DNA of 64,000 bases. Source: Bacteroidales bacterium (GTDB lineage Bacteria; Bacteroidota; Bacteroidia; Bacteroidales; VadinHA17). The stretch is taken from positions 1 to 64,000 of the forward strand of contig JAOZPG010000006.1 of assembly GCA_029932855.1 (NCBI GenBank). Direction: 5' to 3'. The notes beneath the pieces were generated by a model, which was given only the letters and a program-made list of their open reading frames with translations, ran no database searches and was not told where the DNA came from. A program made the position numbers and the translations under genes. Shown here piece by piece: positions 1 through 8,995 of this stretch (the stretch's first letter is position 1; each line of letters begins with the position of its first letter).

Positions 1-60
1 GTCGAACCGGCGACCTCTGGAACCACAATCCAGCGCTCTAACCAACTGAGCTACATCCAC
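1..60 (-). tRNA. tRNA-His (GTG), 3' end cut by window start
   Basis: Read on the minus strand, the first 60 bases give an acceptor 5' strand GTGGATG, a D arm, and an anticodon stem CTGGA/TCCAG closing the loop TTGTGGT. The anticodon is GTG (bases 26-24), which decodes histidine. The T arm begins (GCCGGTTCGA) and then the window ends, so the 3' acceptor strand is not visible. The gene lies immediately next to a degenerate copy of its own 5' half on its upstream side. Confidence 0.9.
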
Positions 61-66
61 CATATT

Positions 67-112
67 CAGCGCTCTTTGCCTGCTGGCAGCTAAGCAACTG
101 AGTTACATCCAT
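67..112 (-). pseudogene. tRNA-His-like 5' half remnant with an insertion
   Basis: On the minus strand this reads ATGGATGTAACTCAGTTGCTTAG, about 16 extra bases, then AGCGCTG. The parts outside the insertion match the first ~31 bases of the neighbouring tRNA-His (GTGGATGTAGCTCAGTTGGTTAGAGCGCTG) with three or four changes. The insertion sits in the D arm and can itself fold (TGCC/GGCA). There is no anticodon or T arm; the intact tRNA begins a few bases downstream. It cannot make a tRNA and is best read as a partial duplication scar. Confidence 0.6.
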
Positions 113-413
113 GATATATGGATCATTAATCAGGACTGCAAATTTAGTTATATTTTGTTTTCTGGCAATAGCCTGTATCAATGATTTTTGCTTATTCCCG
201 GTTTACTTTTGTGCCCTGAAGAAAATAATTAATACCAAATTTCTGAATATTTTCTATTTCTTCTTGTTGGTGAGAATCTTGCTTGTATTACCCGGCCGGT
301 ATTTACCTGTTTAATGTTACAGTTTTATTTTTACTACGGAATAAGAATATATATCTTTATTCGTTAATATTATAAATCTGAGTTGGGGCCGGGTACTCAA
401 AAAATCTGATTAT
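113..413. other. 300-bp AT-rich gap with no supported gene
   Basis: This lies between the tRNA remnant and the flippase. The only open frame (111-314, 67 codons) begins inside the tRNA remnant, has a cysteine- and phenylalanine-rich translation with no recognisable domain, and I do not call it. I see no clear terminator hairpin or promoter. Confidence 0.5.
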
Positions 414-1778
414 TTGAATTTCAAAAAAGTCTTTAGCAATGTTGGCAGCTTGCAGATCTATCAGCTGATCAGGTTTGCGACCTTTCTTATTATTAGTATA
501 GCCCTTACCAAGAGTCATGTCTCCCGTCATGATATCGGGATGTTTGAGGCTTTTATGTTTATAGCCAGCCTTTTAAGTTTTTTCTGGGTAACCGGTATAA
601 TTCAGTCTTTTCTGACTCTTGCCAACAACAACAGGTCATTTAATAATATTAATCGTCCCTTTAAGACAAAGTCACCCGAGATATTCAATGCTTTTGTCGT
701 TCTGTTTGCATTCAGCTTTCTCGTATTTATTCTTGGAATCAGCTTCAGACAGATTATTTCCATTTATAATGTTAAGGGGAATGAGCCATATCTTAATTTG
801 CTGTTCTTTTATGTACTGCTCAGTAATCCATCGGTCCTGATAGAGTACACTTATCTTATTAAGAACCGTTCTTCTTCTATACTATTATACGGACTTATAT
901 CTTATACTATTCAGCTGGCAATAGTTGTTTATCCGATAATCATGGATTATGACATTATTTGGGCTCTTTACGGACTTGTTGCTATTTCATTGCTCAGGTT
1001 TATATGGCTGCTTGCAGTATTGTATAAATATGCCGAATTTAAATTATCATGGGAGTTTATCAAGGAACATCTTAATATTGGAGTTCCCTTGATAATCAGT
1101 TCTTTGCTGGCCGGCTCTGCCCAGTATATAGACGGCATGGTAGTGACAAGAGCCATGGATGTTGAGCATTTTGCAATATTCAGATATGGAGCCAAAGAAT
1201 TTCCGCTGGTTCTGATACTTGCTGTCGGATTATCAAATGCCATGATCTCTGAGGTTGGGAGGCCGGGAAATATGAAGCTTTCACTGAATAAGATACGACA
1301 TCATTCACGAAGGCTTATGCATATTTTGTATCCTTCTACCATGCTTTTAATGTTTATAGCCCGGTGGTTGTACCCGGTAGTGTTTAATAAAGAATTTATA
1401 AGAAGTGCAGACGTCTTTATGATGTATCTCTTGATCATTATCCCCAGATTGATATTTCCTCATACTATAATTATAGGCCTGAAGAAGACCCGGGTTATTA
1501 TGGTGGCTTCAGTAATAGAACTGGCAATAAATATAGGCCTGAGTATTTTCCTTGTACTGCATTATGGAACTGTTGGTGTTGCACTGGCAACTGCTATAGT
1601 ATACATATTGTCAACTTCAGGACTTGTAATATATAATTATGTTAAATTAAAACTCAGGCCCAGGCTATATATTCCCATAAAAACATTTTCTTTTTATGCT
1701 GTTTTGCTAATGCTTGAGTTTGTATTAATTGACCGCAGGATAATCGATATTTATGATCTTATTGAATGGTTTAAATAA
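414..1778 (+). CDS. Wzx-like polysaccharide flippase, MOP superfamily
   Basis: A 454-residue protein with about twelve predicted membrane helices spread over its whole length and short charged loops, the pattern of oligosaccharide flippases (MATE/MOP superfamily) that turn lipid-linked saccharides across the inner membrane. The N-terminus (residues 10-35) begins in the first helix, as in the family. The start is a TTG codon; the next in-frame ATG is about 42 codons in and would remove helix 1, so I keep TTG. No glycosyltransferase genes flank it here, so its substrate cannot be read from context. The fold assignment is fairly safe; the exact substrate is unknown. Confidence 0.75.
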   Translation: MNFKKVFSNVGSLQIYQLIRFATFLIISIALTKSHVSRHDIGMFEAFMFIASLLSFFWVTGIIQSFLTLANNNRSFNNINRPFKTKSPEIFNAFVVLFAFSFLVFILGISFRQIISIYNVKGNEPYLNLLFFYVLLSNPSVLIEYTYLIKNRSSSILLYGLISYTIQLAIVVYPIIMDYDIIWALYGLVAISLLRFIWLLAVLYKYAEFKLSWEFIKEHLNIGVPLIISSLLAGSAQYIDGMVVTRAMDVEHFAIFRYGAKEFPLVLILAVGLSNAMISEVGRPGNMKLSLNKIRHHSRRLMHILYPSTMLLMFIARWLYPVVFNKEFIRSADVFMMYLLIIIPRLIFPHTIIIGLKKTRVIMVASVIELAINIGLSIFLVLHYGTVGVALATAIVYILSTSGLVIYNYVKLKLRPRLYIPIKTFSFYAVLLMLEFVLIDRRIIDIYDLIEWFK

Positions 1779-1859
1779 AAGGATACTTCTGGTAACGAAA
1801 AGGAACAAGGGTAAACCCGGAACAGTTGTATTAAAAGGGGAAAAATCTTAAAAAGGGAT

Positions 1860-1867
1860 TATCTTTG
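1860..1867 (+). promoter_or_regulatory. putative -7 box upstream of the BI-1 family gene
   Basis: TATCTTTG matches the Bacteroidota primary sigma -7 consensus TAnnTTTG and lies 22 bases before the ATG. I see no good TTTG -33 element at the usual 19-21 base spacing, so this is only a partial match. Confidence 0.35.
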
Positions 1868-1889
1868 CAACAATTTCAAACGACTTAAT

Positions 1890-2660
1890 ATGTTTATACA
1901 AAAATCTTCAAATCCTGTCTTGTCTCAAGGCATTTTTAACAAAACAATTTCAGTAAGCGGAGAGAAAAGCATGACTCTTTCCGCTACCATTAACAAAAGT
2001 ATCTTAAGCTTTCTGCTTTTATTGGCAGGAGCAGTTTATTCATGGTCTAAAATGTTCGGAGCAGCTGATACTTCCGAGGCTTTTTCACTGCTTATGCCTT
2101 ATATAGCAGGAGGTGCGATTGGGGGTCTTATACTTGCACTTCTCACCATTTTTAAGAAATCATGGTCCCCATATACGGTTCCTGTTTATGCTGTCCTCGA
2201 AGGACTCTTTATTGGAGGGATATCAGCCGCTATGGAGATGCAGTTCTCTGGACAGGGAATAGTTTTCAGGGCGGTGAGCCTTACATTCGGGACTTTCTTT
2301 GCCATGCTGTTTCTTTACAGGTCGGGTATTATAAAAGTAACAAATAAATTCAGGCTGGGCATTGTTGCCGCAACAGGCGGGATAGCCCTTGTTTATCTAA
2401 TAAGCTGGATAATGAGTATGTTTGGCATGGGTATGGGACTATTATACGGAAACAGCCTGATGTCTATAGCTATCAGCCTTTTTGTTGTTGGAATTGCAGC
2501 CCTGAACCTGGTGCTGGATTTCGATTTCATTGATAAGGCTTCCCGGGCGAATGCTCCTGCTTATATGGAATGGTATGGTGCCTTTGGCTTAATGCTGACA
2601 TTGATTTGGCTTTATCTTGAAATTTTACGTTTATTAGCAAAGCTTGCCAGTCGCAATTAA
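1890..2660 (+). CDS. Bax inhibitor-1/YccA family membrane protein
   Basis: A 256-residue polytopic membrane protein with seven likely helices. The N-terminal stretch SSNPVL (residues 6-11) before the first helix is typical of the YccA-like BI-1 group, and this supports the ATG at 1890 rather than the later ATG before MTLSA. Conserved acidic residues near the last helices (LDFDFID at about 208-214 and ALNLVL just before) fit the pH-sensing di-aspartyl calcium-leak channel of this family. Known members modulate membrane protease FtsH or leak calcium; which applies here is inference. The next gene starts 11 bases later, so the two are probably cotranscribed. Confidence 0.85.
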   Translation: MFIQKSSNPVLSQGIFNKTISVSGEKSMTLSATINKSILSFLLLLAGAVYSWSKMFGAADTSEAFSLLMPYIAGGAIGGLILALLTIFKKSWSPYTVPVYAVLEGLFIGGISAAMEMQFSGQGIVFRAVSLTFGTFFAMLFLYRSGIIKVTNKFRLGIVAATGGIALVYLISWIMSMFGMGMGLLYGNSLMSIAISLFVVGIAALNLVLDFDFIDKASRANAPAYMEWYGAFGLMLTLIWLYLEILRLLAKLASRN

Positions 2661-2671
2661 TTTAAACACAA

Positions 2672-4141
2672 ATGGGATTACTTGAGAAATATTTTGATAA
2701 GTTCAGATGCAATATCATTGGAATTGATTCTGAATATGAAAGCGTATATGGGACAAAGAAAATTATTTATAACGATTGGGTAGCAAGTGGAAGGCTGTAT
2801 GCTCCTATCGAAAGCAAAATGACTGATGATTTTGGCCCTTTTATTGCCAATACACATACCGAAACCAGCGAAACCGGCACTCGCATGACCTTCGCTTATC
2901 ACAAAGCAAGAGATATAATTAAAAAGCATGTAAATGCAGGTCCTGATGATGTGTTGATATTTGGGGGTTTTGGAATGACAAGCGTGATAAGCAAGCTGCA
3001 GCGTATTTTGGGATTAAAGGTGAATATCCGGCTTTTTGATGAGAGCTGCCTGAAGAAGGAAGACAGGCCTGTTGTGTTCGTTTCACATATGGAGCATCAT
3101 TCCAACCATACTTCATGGTATGAAACCATAGCAGATGTGGTGATCGTCCGGCCGGGCAAAGACATGCAGATTGACCTCGATGAGTTCAGGATGCAGGTCT
3201 CAAAATATAAAGACAGGAAAATGAAGATAGCTGCTATAACTGCAGCATCAAATGTTACGGGCATAATTACTCCTTACAATGACATTGCAAAGATCATGCA
3301 TGAAAATAAGGGTTTATGTTTTATCGATTTTGCCGGTTCTGCACCCTATGTGGAAATTGATATGCACCCGGCAGATCCGCTAAAGAAACTTGATGCAATA
3401 TATTTCTCTCCTCATAAATTTCTTGGTGGACCCGGATCGTCGGGAGTAGTGGTATTTGATTCAGGGCTTTACAAAAATGTGTCTCCTGATAATCCGGGAG
3501 GAGGAACTGTTGACTGGACTAACAGGTGGGGGCAGTATAAATATATTGATGATATAGAACTCAGGGAGGACGGTGGCACGCCCGGGTTTTTACAGGCCAT
3601 CAGAGGGGCACTGGCAATCAGGCTTAAGGAGAAAATGAATCCTGCCAGGATGTTTGAAAGGGAAGAAGAAATACTGGAAAAGGCATTTAGCGGACTTCAT
3701 GGCATAGAGGGTATTAATATCCTTGCTGATAATAAGCTGCCTCGTATAGGAATGATATCTTTTTATCATAAGGATATACATTTTAACCTTATTGTTAAGC
3801 TTCTGAGTGACAGGTTTGGAATACAGGTCAGGGGAGGCTGTGTTTGTGCAGGCACCTATGGTCATTTTCTCCTTGGTGTTACAAAAGAACAGTCGCAGGC
3901 AATTGCTGAGAAGATTGAAGAAGGAGATCTTTCAGGAAAACCTGGCTGGGTAAGATGGAGCCTGCACCCGGTTACCAGAGATTCAGAGATAAGCTACTTT
4001 ATAGATTCATTAAGACAAATTGTGGAGCATGCCAAAGAATGGGGGAAAGATTATACTTATGATAAAGGATCGAATGAATATTATCATAAGAATGATAATG
4101 TAGATAAGCTTAAGGAGACTGAACAGTGGTTCAGTATTTAA
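2672..4141 (+). CDS. PLP-dependent class V aminotransferase-fold enzyme
   Basis: 489 residues, longer than the usual 400-residue SufS/IscS cysteine desulfurases. The PLP lysine is visible in SPHKFLGGPGSSG (K249), preceded by the aspartate/alanine cofactor region CFIDFAGSAP. A cysteine pair in GGCVCAGTYG (C390, C392) sits where desulfurases carry their catalytic cysteine loop. The early motif NTHTETSETG and the long C-terminal extension set it apart from standard SufS. It probably acts on a cysteine- or selenocysteine-like substrate or in amino acid breakdown, but no sulfur-cluster genes are adjacent, so the substrate is open. It follows the BI-1 gene by 11 bases. Confidence 0.8.
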   Translation: MGLLEKYFDKFRCNIIGIDSEYESVYGTKKIIYNDWVASGRLYAPIESKMTDDFGPFIANTHTETSETGTRMTFAYHKARDIIKKHVNAGPDDVLIFGGFGMTSVISKLQRILGLKVNIRLFDESCLKKEDRPVVFVSHMEHHSNHTSWYETIADVVIVRPGKDMQIDLDEFRMQVSKYKDRKMKIAAITAASNVTGIITPYNDIAKIMHENKGLCFIDFAGSAPYVEIDMHPADPLKKLDAIYFSPHKFLGGPGSSGVVVFDSGLYKNVSPDNPGGGTVDWTNRWGQYKYIDDIELREDGGTPGFLQAIRGALAIRLKEKMNPARMFEREEEILEKAFSGLHGIEGINILADNKLPRIGMISFYHKDIHFNLIVKLLSDRFGIQVRGGCVCAGTYGHFLLGVTKEQSQAIAEKIEEGDLSGKPGWVRWSLHPVTRDSEISYFIDSLRQIVEHAKEWGKDYTYDKGSNEYYHKNDNVDKLKETEQWFSI

Positions 4142-4192
4142 AGCTGCATCTGAAGGATCTCAGGGAATTACTTAATAATTAATATTAATAGA

Positions 4193-5380
4193 ATGCAAAT
4201 AGTTGAGGTAAGTGACAGTAAAGGGGTAAAGGAATTTCTTGATTTCCCAAAGAGGCTGTACTCCAGGAAAGAAGCATGGGTTTGTCCCCTGGATAAGGAG
4301 ATAGAAAGCATATTTAGTCCCGAAAAGAACAAGTCCTTTGTTAATGGAGAAGCAATAAGGTGGATATTAAAGTCCTCAGAAGGCAAAACCATTGGAAGGA
4401 TTGCAGCCTTTTATGATATGGTAAAAGCCAGGGCAGCCAAACAGCTTACCGGGGGGATTGGGTTTTTTGAAGTTATTGATAACAGGGATGCAGCATTTCT
4501 TATGTTTGACACAGCTATTGAGTGGTTGCGATCTAAAGATATGCTGGCAGTTGATGCACCTGTAAACTTTGGTGAGAATGAAAATCACTGGGGCTTACTG
4601 GTGGAGGGTTTTACTCACCAGGGCTATGGCATGCCATACCATAAACCTTATTACAGGAAGTTTTTTGAAGATTATGGTTTCAGGAATTATTACGAGCAGT
4701 ACAGTTACCATAAAGATGTAGGAGCAGTTCATATATTTCCTGAGCGTTTTGCAAGAATAGCCGACAGGGTAGAGGCAAGGCCGGGATATGTATATGAACA
4801 TGCCGATTTTATTAAAGTCGATAAGTATGTTAATGATCTGGTTGAGGTATATAATTCAGCATGGACTTCTTTAAAAATAGATTTTGTCCCTTTGGACCCT
4901 GAGATTATTAAAGAGTCATTCATGGAAGCAAAATTCCTGCTTGATGAAGACCTCTTATGGTTTGTTTATTTCGAAGGGAAACCGATTGCTTTTTTTATGA
5001 TCTTTCCTGATTTTAACCAGATATTCAGACATTTCAGGGGGAAGCTGACTGCATGGAACAAACTGAGGATAGCATTTTATCATAAAACTAATACCATAAC
5101 AAGAGTAAGGGCGCTGGCAGCAGGTATTCATCCTCAATTTCGTAATATCGGGGTGGAAACGGTATACTTCAAAAAATTGTTTGAAGTGTTCAGAAGAAAA
5201 ACTTTTTATAAGGAACTGGAACTATCCTGGGTGGGGGATTATAATCCTAAGATGGAATCAATATATAAAGCACTGGGTGCTGAAAAGGCAAAGACACATA
5301 TAACATACAGGTATCTGTTCGACAGGGAAGCCCCATTTGTTCGTTATAAGGATGAAGAAGCAGAAACTACTGAAGATTAA
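4193..5380 (+). CDS. YghO-like protein with GNAT-type acyltransferase fold
   Basis: 395 residues. The N-terminal half (FLDFPKRLYSRKEAWVCPL, then WILKSSEGKTIGRIAAFYD) and the C-terminal ALAAGIHPQFRNIGV segment, which resembles the acetyl-CoA loop, fit the YghO family of large GNAT-like proteins. The substrate is not known for this family as far as I recall. It is soluble, with no signal peptide. It lies 51 bases after the aminotransferase gene on the same strand and ends just before the L31 promoter. I am confident of the family type, not of any reaction. Confidence 0.6.
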   Translation: MQIVEVSDSKGVKEFLDFPKRLYSRKEAWVCPLDKEIESIFSPEKNKSFVNGEAIRWILKSSEGKTIGRIAAFYDMVKARAAKQLTGGIGFFEVIDNRDAAFLMFDTAIEWLRSKDMLAVDAPVNFGENENHWGLLVEGFTHQGYGMPYHKPYYRKFFEDYGFRNYYEQYSYHKDVGAVHIFPERFARIADRVEARPGYVYEHADFIKVDKYVNDLVEVYNSAWTSLKIDFVPLDPEIIKESFMEAKFLLDEDLLWFVYFEGKPIAFFMIFPDFNQIFRHFRGKLTAWNKLRIAFYHKTNTITRVRALAAGIHPQFRNIGVETVYFKKLFEVFRRKTFYKELELSWVGDYNPKMESIYKALGAEKAKTHITYRYLFDREAPFVRYKDEEAETTED

Positions 5381-5393
5381 TTATTTATTTTGT

Positions 5394-5424
5394 TTTGTGT
5401 TTTAGTCAACAATAATTATCTTTG
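5394..5424 (+). promoter_or_regulatory. promoter of rpmE2, full Bacteroidota consensus
   Basis: TTTG (5394-5397), a 19-base spacer, then TATCTTTG (5417-5424). This is an exact match to the Bacteroidota sigma-ABfr consensus TTTG-N19-21-TAnnTTTG. The L31 start codon follows 36 bases after the -7 box. Confidence 0.7.
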
Positions 5425-5460
5425 CAGCCCTAAAGTTAAAAAGTATTTAAGATTTATAAT

Positions 5461-5727
5461 ATGAAAGACGCAATTCATCCTGACAATTACAGACTTGTGG
5501 TTTTTAAAGATATGTCAAACGGACATACCGTCATAACCCGTTCCACTGTTAATACAAAGGACAGCATTAAAATGGATGACGGAAAAGAATATCCACTTAT
5601 AAAACTTGAAATATCAAGTGCTTCTCATCCTTTTTATACAGGTAAGATGAAGCTTGTTGATACTGCCGGTAGGGTAGATAAGTTTATGAGCAGGTATAAA
5701 TCACACATGGAGAAGAAAAACAAATAG
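5461..5727 (+). CDS. rpmE2: 50S ribosomal protein L31 type B
   Basis: 88 residues, the normal length for the type B (zinc-free) form. It starts [17 protein letters not shown] and has the family features TRSTV, a loop with [19 protein letters not shown] and a basic C-terminus ending MEKKNK. There are no CxxC zinc pairs, so this is the zinc-independent paralogue type. It is a single-gene unit: own consensus promoter upstream and an intrinsic terminator 20 bases after the stop. Confidence 0.95.
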   Translation: MKDAIHPDNYRLVVFKDMSNGHTVITRSTVNTKDSIKMDDGKEYPLIKLEISSASHPFYTGKMKLVDTAGRVDKFMSRYKSHMEKKNK

Positions 5728-5747
5728 CATTAAGGCTTACAAGACGG

Positions 5748-5777
5748 AGCTCCTTATCATTAAGGGGCTTTTTTTTT
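5748..5777 (+). terminator. intrinsic terminator after rpmE2
   Basis: A 9-bp stem AGCTCCTTA/TAAGGGGCT (one T-G pair) with the four-base loop TCAT is followed by nine Ts. Confidence 0.85.
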
Positions 5778-5895
5778 ATCTGCCTGGCGGGTTTGGCATA
5801 TTCATTGCTTAATACTATTGCTGAAACAAAAGGTCCTTTTTTATGACAATTTGGCCTGTGGTTATGATATTTTTGATTATATTTTAAAACTATAT

Positions 5896-8385
5896 ATGGA
5901 TATTAAGAATAAAAGAAACTTTGGGGAATTGCTGATGGCTCAGTCACTTGATGAGGATGGAGAATTTATTCCACTTATTTCCGATGAAGATGAGGATGAT
6001 GTGAAGAATGTTGAGATCCCTGATGAACTGCCAATATTACCATTAAAAAACACTGTTCTTTTCCCGGGGGTTGTTATCCCGATTTCTGTCGGAAGGGATA
6101 AATCACTTAAGCTTGTAAAGGAAAGCTATGCCGGTGACAGGCTGATAGGAGCTGTCTCGCAAAAAGATCCTGAAATATCTGATCCGGGGAAAAATGATCT
6201 TACAAGAATAGGAACGGTTGCACAGATATTGAAGATACTGGAAATGCCGGATGGGAGTACATCTGTAATTATCCAGGGTAAAAGAAGGTTTAGACTTGAT
6301 AAAATTATTAGTAGTGATCCTTTCTTCAGGGCCAGGGTAAAACTTCTGGATGACCAGAAACCCAAGAAAGGAGACAAGGAATTCATAGCCCTCGTGCAGT
6401 CATTGAAAGATATGTCACTTAAGATAATCAAGCTGTCTTCAAATATACCTCAGGAAGCTTCTTTTGCTGTCCGGAATATTGAAAGTTCGGAGTTCCTTAT
6501 AAATTTTATTTGTGCTAACTCAAATGTTGAGGTCAAAGAAAAGCAGGCTTTGTTGGAGATTTCCAACTTAAAGTCCAGAAGCACAAAGCTTCTCGAGCAA
6601 CTTACCAAGGAAGTACAAATGCTTGAATTGAAAAATGACATACAGTCGAAAGTAAAACAGGAGCTTGATAAGCAGCAACGCGAGTATATGCTTCACCAGC
6701 AGATGAAAACCATACAGGATGAGCTTGGCGGGAGTCCCGGAGATCAGGAACTGGGAGAACTTAAGGGAAAGGCCAGGGAGAAGAAGTGGACGAAGAAGGT
6801 TGAAGAGGTCTTTGATAAGGAGATAGAGAAGCTTCAGAGAATGAATCCTGCTGTTGCTGAATATTCTGTTCAGATGAATTACCTGCAGGTCTTGCTTGAT
6901 CTTCCATGGGATGAATATTCTGAAGATAATTTCGATCTGGCAAGGGCTGAAAAGATACTTGATAAAGATCATTACGGACTTGAAAAGGTAAAAGAGAGAA
7001 TACTTGAACACCTGGCAGTGCTTAAACTTAAAGGAGATATGAAATCGCCCTTATTATGCCTCTATGGTCCCCCCGGTGTGGGTAAGACCTCACTGGGTAA
7101 GTCTGTTGCAAAAGCACTGGGAAGATCTTACGTAAGGATATCCCTGGGTGGTATGCATGATGAGGCGGAGATAAGGGGGCACAGGAAAACTTATATAGGT
7201 GCTATGCCGGGCAGGATAATACAGAATATCAAGAAAGCGAAATACTCAAATCCTGTATTTATACTTGATGAGATAGATAAGCTGGGGAATGATTTCAGGG
7301 GAGATCCTTCCTCTGCCTTACTTGAAGTATTGGATCCTGAGCAGAACAATGCTTTTCATGATAATTTCCTGGAGATTGAATACGACTTATCCAAAGTGTT
7401 ATTTATTTCTACGGCAAATACCATAGGCAGTATAAATCCTGCTCTTAGAGACAGGATGGAGATGATTGAAATTAGTGGATATCTTGTTGAGGAAAAGATT
7501 GAGATAGCTAAAAGGCACTTAATACCCAAGCAGCTGGAATTACACGGGCTAAAGAAGGGAATGTTGCTATTCTCTAAGAAAGTAATTGAACAGGTGATAG
7601 AAGATTATACCAGGGAGTCGGGAGTCAGGGAACTTGATAAGCAGATAGCAAAGGTCATAAGGTCTGTTGCCAAAGATGTGGCTTATGGCAGGGAAATAAA
7701 CAGGAAACTAACAAAGGAAGATATTGTAAAGATAATGGGGCCGCCTAAATATCTGAAAGATGTTTATTCAGGCAATGAATTTGCAGGTGTATCAACAGGA
7801 CTGGCATGGACTCCTGTAGGGGGGCAGATATTATTCATTGAAACAAGCCTTAGCTCAGGCAAGGGAAAGCTTACGCTGACAGGTAATCTTGGGGATGTAA
7901 TGAAAGAATCTGCAGTGATAGCTATTGAATATCTTAAATCACATTCACATCTTCTCGATTTACCCGCAGAGGTTTTTGATAACTGGAATTACCATATTCA
8001 TGTTCCGGAGGGTGCAATACCAAAGGATGGTCCCTCGGCTGGTATAGCCATGATAACATCTGTGGCTTCAGCTTTTACACAAAGGAAAGTAAAGAAACAG
8101 CTCGCAATGACGGGAGAAATAACCCTGAGAGGCAAAGTATTGCCTGTTGGAGGGATCAAGGAAAAAATACTTGCGGCAAAAAGGGCTAACATCAGGGAGA
8201 TAATATTATCGGCAGAGAACAGGAAGGATATTGAGGAAGTAAAGGCCGATTATCTGAAAGGACTTGAGTTTCATTTTGTAGAGAATATTGGCCAGGTACT
8301 TGACCTGGTACTTTTAAAGCAGAAGGTAGATAAGCCAAAAGATATACTGGCGGTTCTGAAAGAGAAGTCTTCAGACAAGGAATAG
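5896..8385 (+). CDS. lon: ATP-dependent protease Lon
   Basis: Cytosolic AAA+ serine protease that degrades misfolded and regulatory proteins. In order: N-terminal LON substrate domain starting at PILPLKNTVLFPGVV, coiled-coil linker, AAA+ module with Walker A GPPGVGKT (about 391-398) and Walker B VFILDEIDKL, and the protease domain with catalytic Ser714 in PKDGPSAG and Lys755 in GGIKEK. The frame is open back to a TTG at 5818, but family members begin 10-25 residues before EFIPL, so ATG 5896 or ATG 5935 is more likely. A -7-like box TATTTTTG at 5868-5875 also argues for a start downstream of it. It is monocistronic in layout. Confidence 0.95.
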   Translation: MDIKNKRNFGELLMAQSLDEDGEFIPLISDEDEDDVKNVEIPDELPILPLKNTVLFPGVVIPISVGRDKSLKLVKESYAGDRLIGAVSQKDPEISDPGKNDLTRIGTVAQILKILEMPDGSTSVIIQGKRRFRLDKIISSDPFFRARVKLLDDQKPKKGDKEFIALVQSLKDMSLKIIKLSSNIPQEASFAVRNIESSEFLINFICANSNVEVKEKQALLEISNLKSRSTKLLEQLTKEVQMLELKNDIQSKVKQELDKQQREYMLHQQMKTIQDELGGSPGDQELGELKGKAREKKWTKKVEEVFDKEIEKLQRMNPAVAEYSVQMNYLQVLLDLPWDEYSEDNFDLARAEKILDKDHYGLEKVKERILEHLAVLKLKGDMKSPLLCLYGPPGVGKTSLGKSVAKALGRSYVRISLGGMHDEAEIRGHRKTYIGAMPGRIIQNIKKAKYSNPVFILDEIDKLGNDFRGDPSSALLEVLDPEQNNAFHDNFLEIEYDLSKVLFISTANTIGSINPALRDRMEMIEISGYLVEEKIEIAKRHLIPKQLELHGLKKGMLLFSKKVIEQVIEDYTRESGVRELDKQIAKVIRSVAKDVAYGREINRKLTKEDIVKIMGPPKYLKDVYSGNEFAGVSTGLAWTPVGGQILFIETSLSSGKGKLTLTGNLGDVMKESAVIAIEYLKSHSHLLDLPAEVFDNWNYHIHVPEGAIPKDGPSAGIAMITSVASAFTQRKVKKQLAMTGEITLRGKVLPVGGIKEKILAAKRANIREIILSAENRKDIEEVKADYLKGLEFHFVENIGQVLDLVLLKQKVDKPKDILAVLKEKSSDKE

Positions 8386-8453
8386 AGAAATTCATTACTT
8401 ATTTGTTTTATTTTTGACCGGTCTGATGTAACTTGCCTTGAAAAATTAGTAAT

Positions 8454-8942
8454 ATGCTCAGGAAAGCTGTATTTCCCGGTTCATTTGATCCTTTTACAAT
8501 AGGTCATGAATCAATTGTAAGAAGGGCTTTAAGCCTGTTTGATGAGATAATCATCGCTATTGGAAAGAATACCAATAAGAAAGACTTTTATCCTGTTGAA
8601 AAACGCGAAGAGTGGATAGCCGAGGTCTTTGCCGATGTAGATAAGATATGCGTGGCCGGTTATGAGGGGATGACAGTGGACTATTGCAATTCGATAAATG
8701 CTGGTTTTTTGCTACGCGGACTCAGAACTGCTATGGACTTTGAGTATGAGAGAGCTATTGCACAGGTAAATAAAGAACTGGAGCATAATATAGAGTCTGT
8801 CTTTCTGCTCACCACTCCCGAATATACCCATATCAACTCTTCAATTGTCAGGGACATATTAAGGCAGGGAGGTAATGCCCGCCCTTTTCTCCCGGGCAGT
8901 GAGGCTCTTAAAGATAAGATTATTAACTATACTCATTCCTGA
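8454..8942 (+). CDS. coaD: phosphopantetheine adenylyltransferase
   Basis: Catalyses the penultimate step of coenzyme A synthesis, transfer of AMP from ATP to 4'-phosphopantetheine. At 162 residues it has the family length. The nucleotidyltransferase motif GSFDPFTIGH is at residues 9-18 (T/HxGH variant), with LRGLRTAMDFEYE in the middle and the SSIVRDI motif near the C-terminus. It sits between lon and a serine hydrolase gene on the same strand, spaced 68 and 53 bases. Confidence 0.95.
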   Translation: MLRKAVFPGSFDPFTIGHESIVRRALSLFDEIIIAIGKNTNKKDFYPVEKREEWIAEVFADVDKICVAGYEGMTVDYCNSINAGFLLRGLRTAMDFEYERAIAQVNKELEHNIESVFLLTTPEYTHINSSIVRDILRQGGNARPFLPGSEALKDKIINYTHS

Positions 8943-8995
8943 TCCCGGTTTAGTATTATTATGATTCCTGGCCTGGGAAATATACACTGACAATC

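Noticed and set aside
111-314. A 67-codon open frame next to the tRNA-His
   Set aside because: It begins inside the tRNA remnant, has no domain, and its composition is not like a protein; likely chance.
5818-5895. N-terminal extension of Lon from TTG 5818
   Set aside because: It lies over a probable promoter box and does not resemble Lon N-termini.
6568-7011. Minus-strand frame of 147 codons inside lon
   Set aside because: Complementary-strand shadow of the coiled-coil and AAA+ region; the lon frame is certain.
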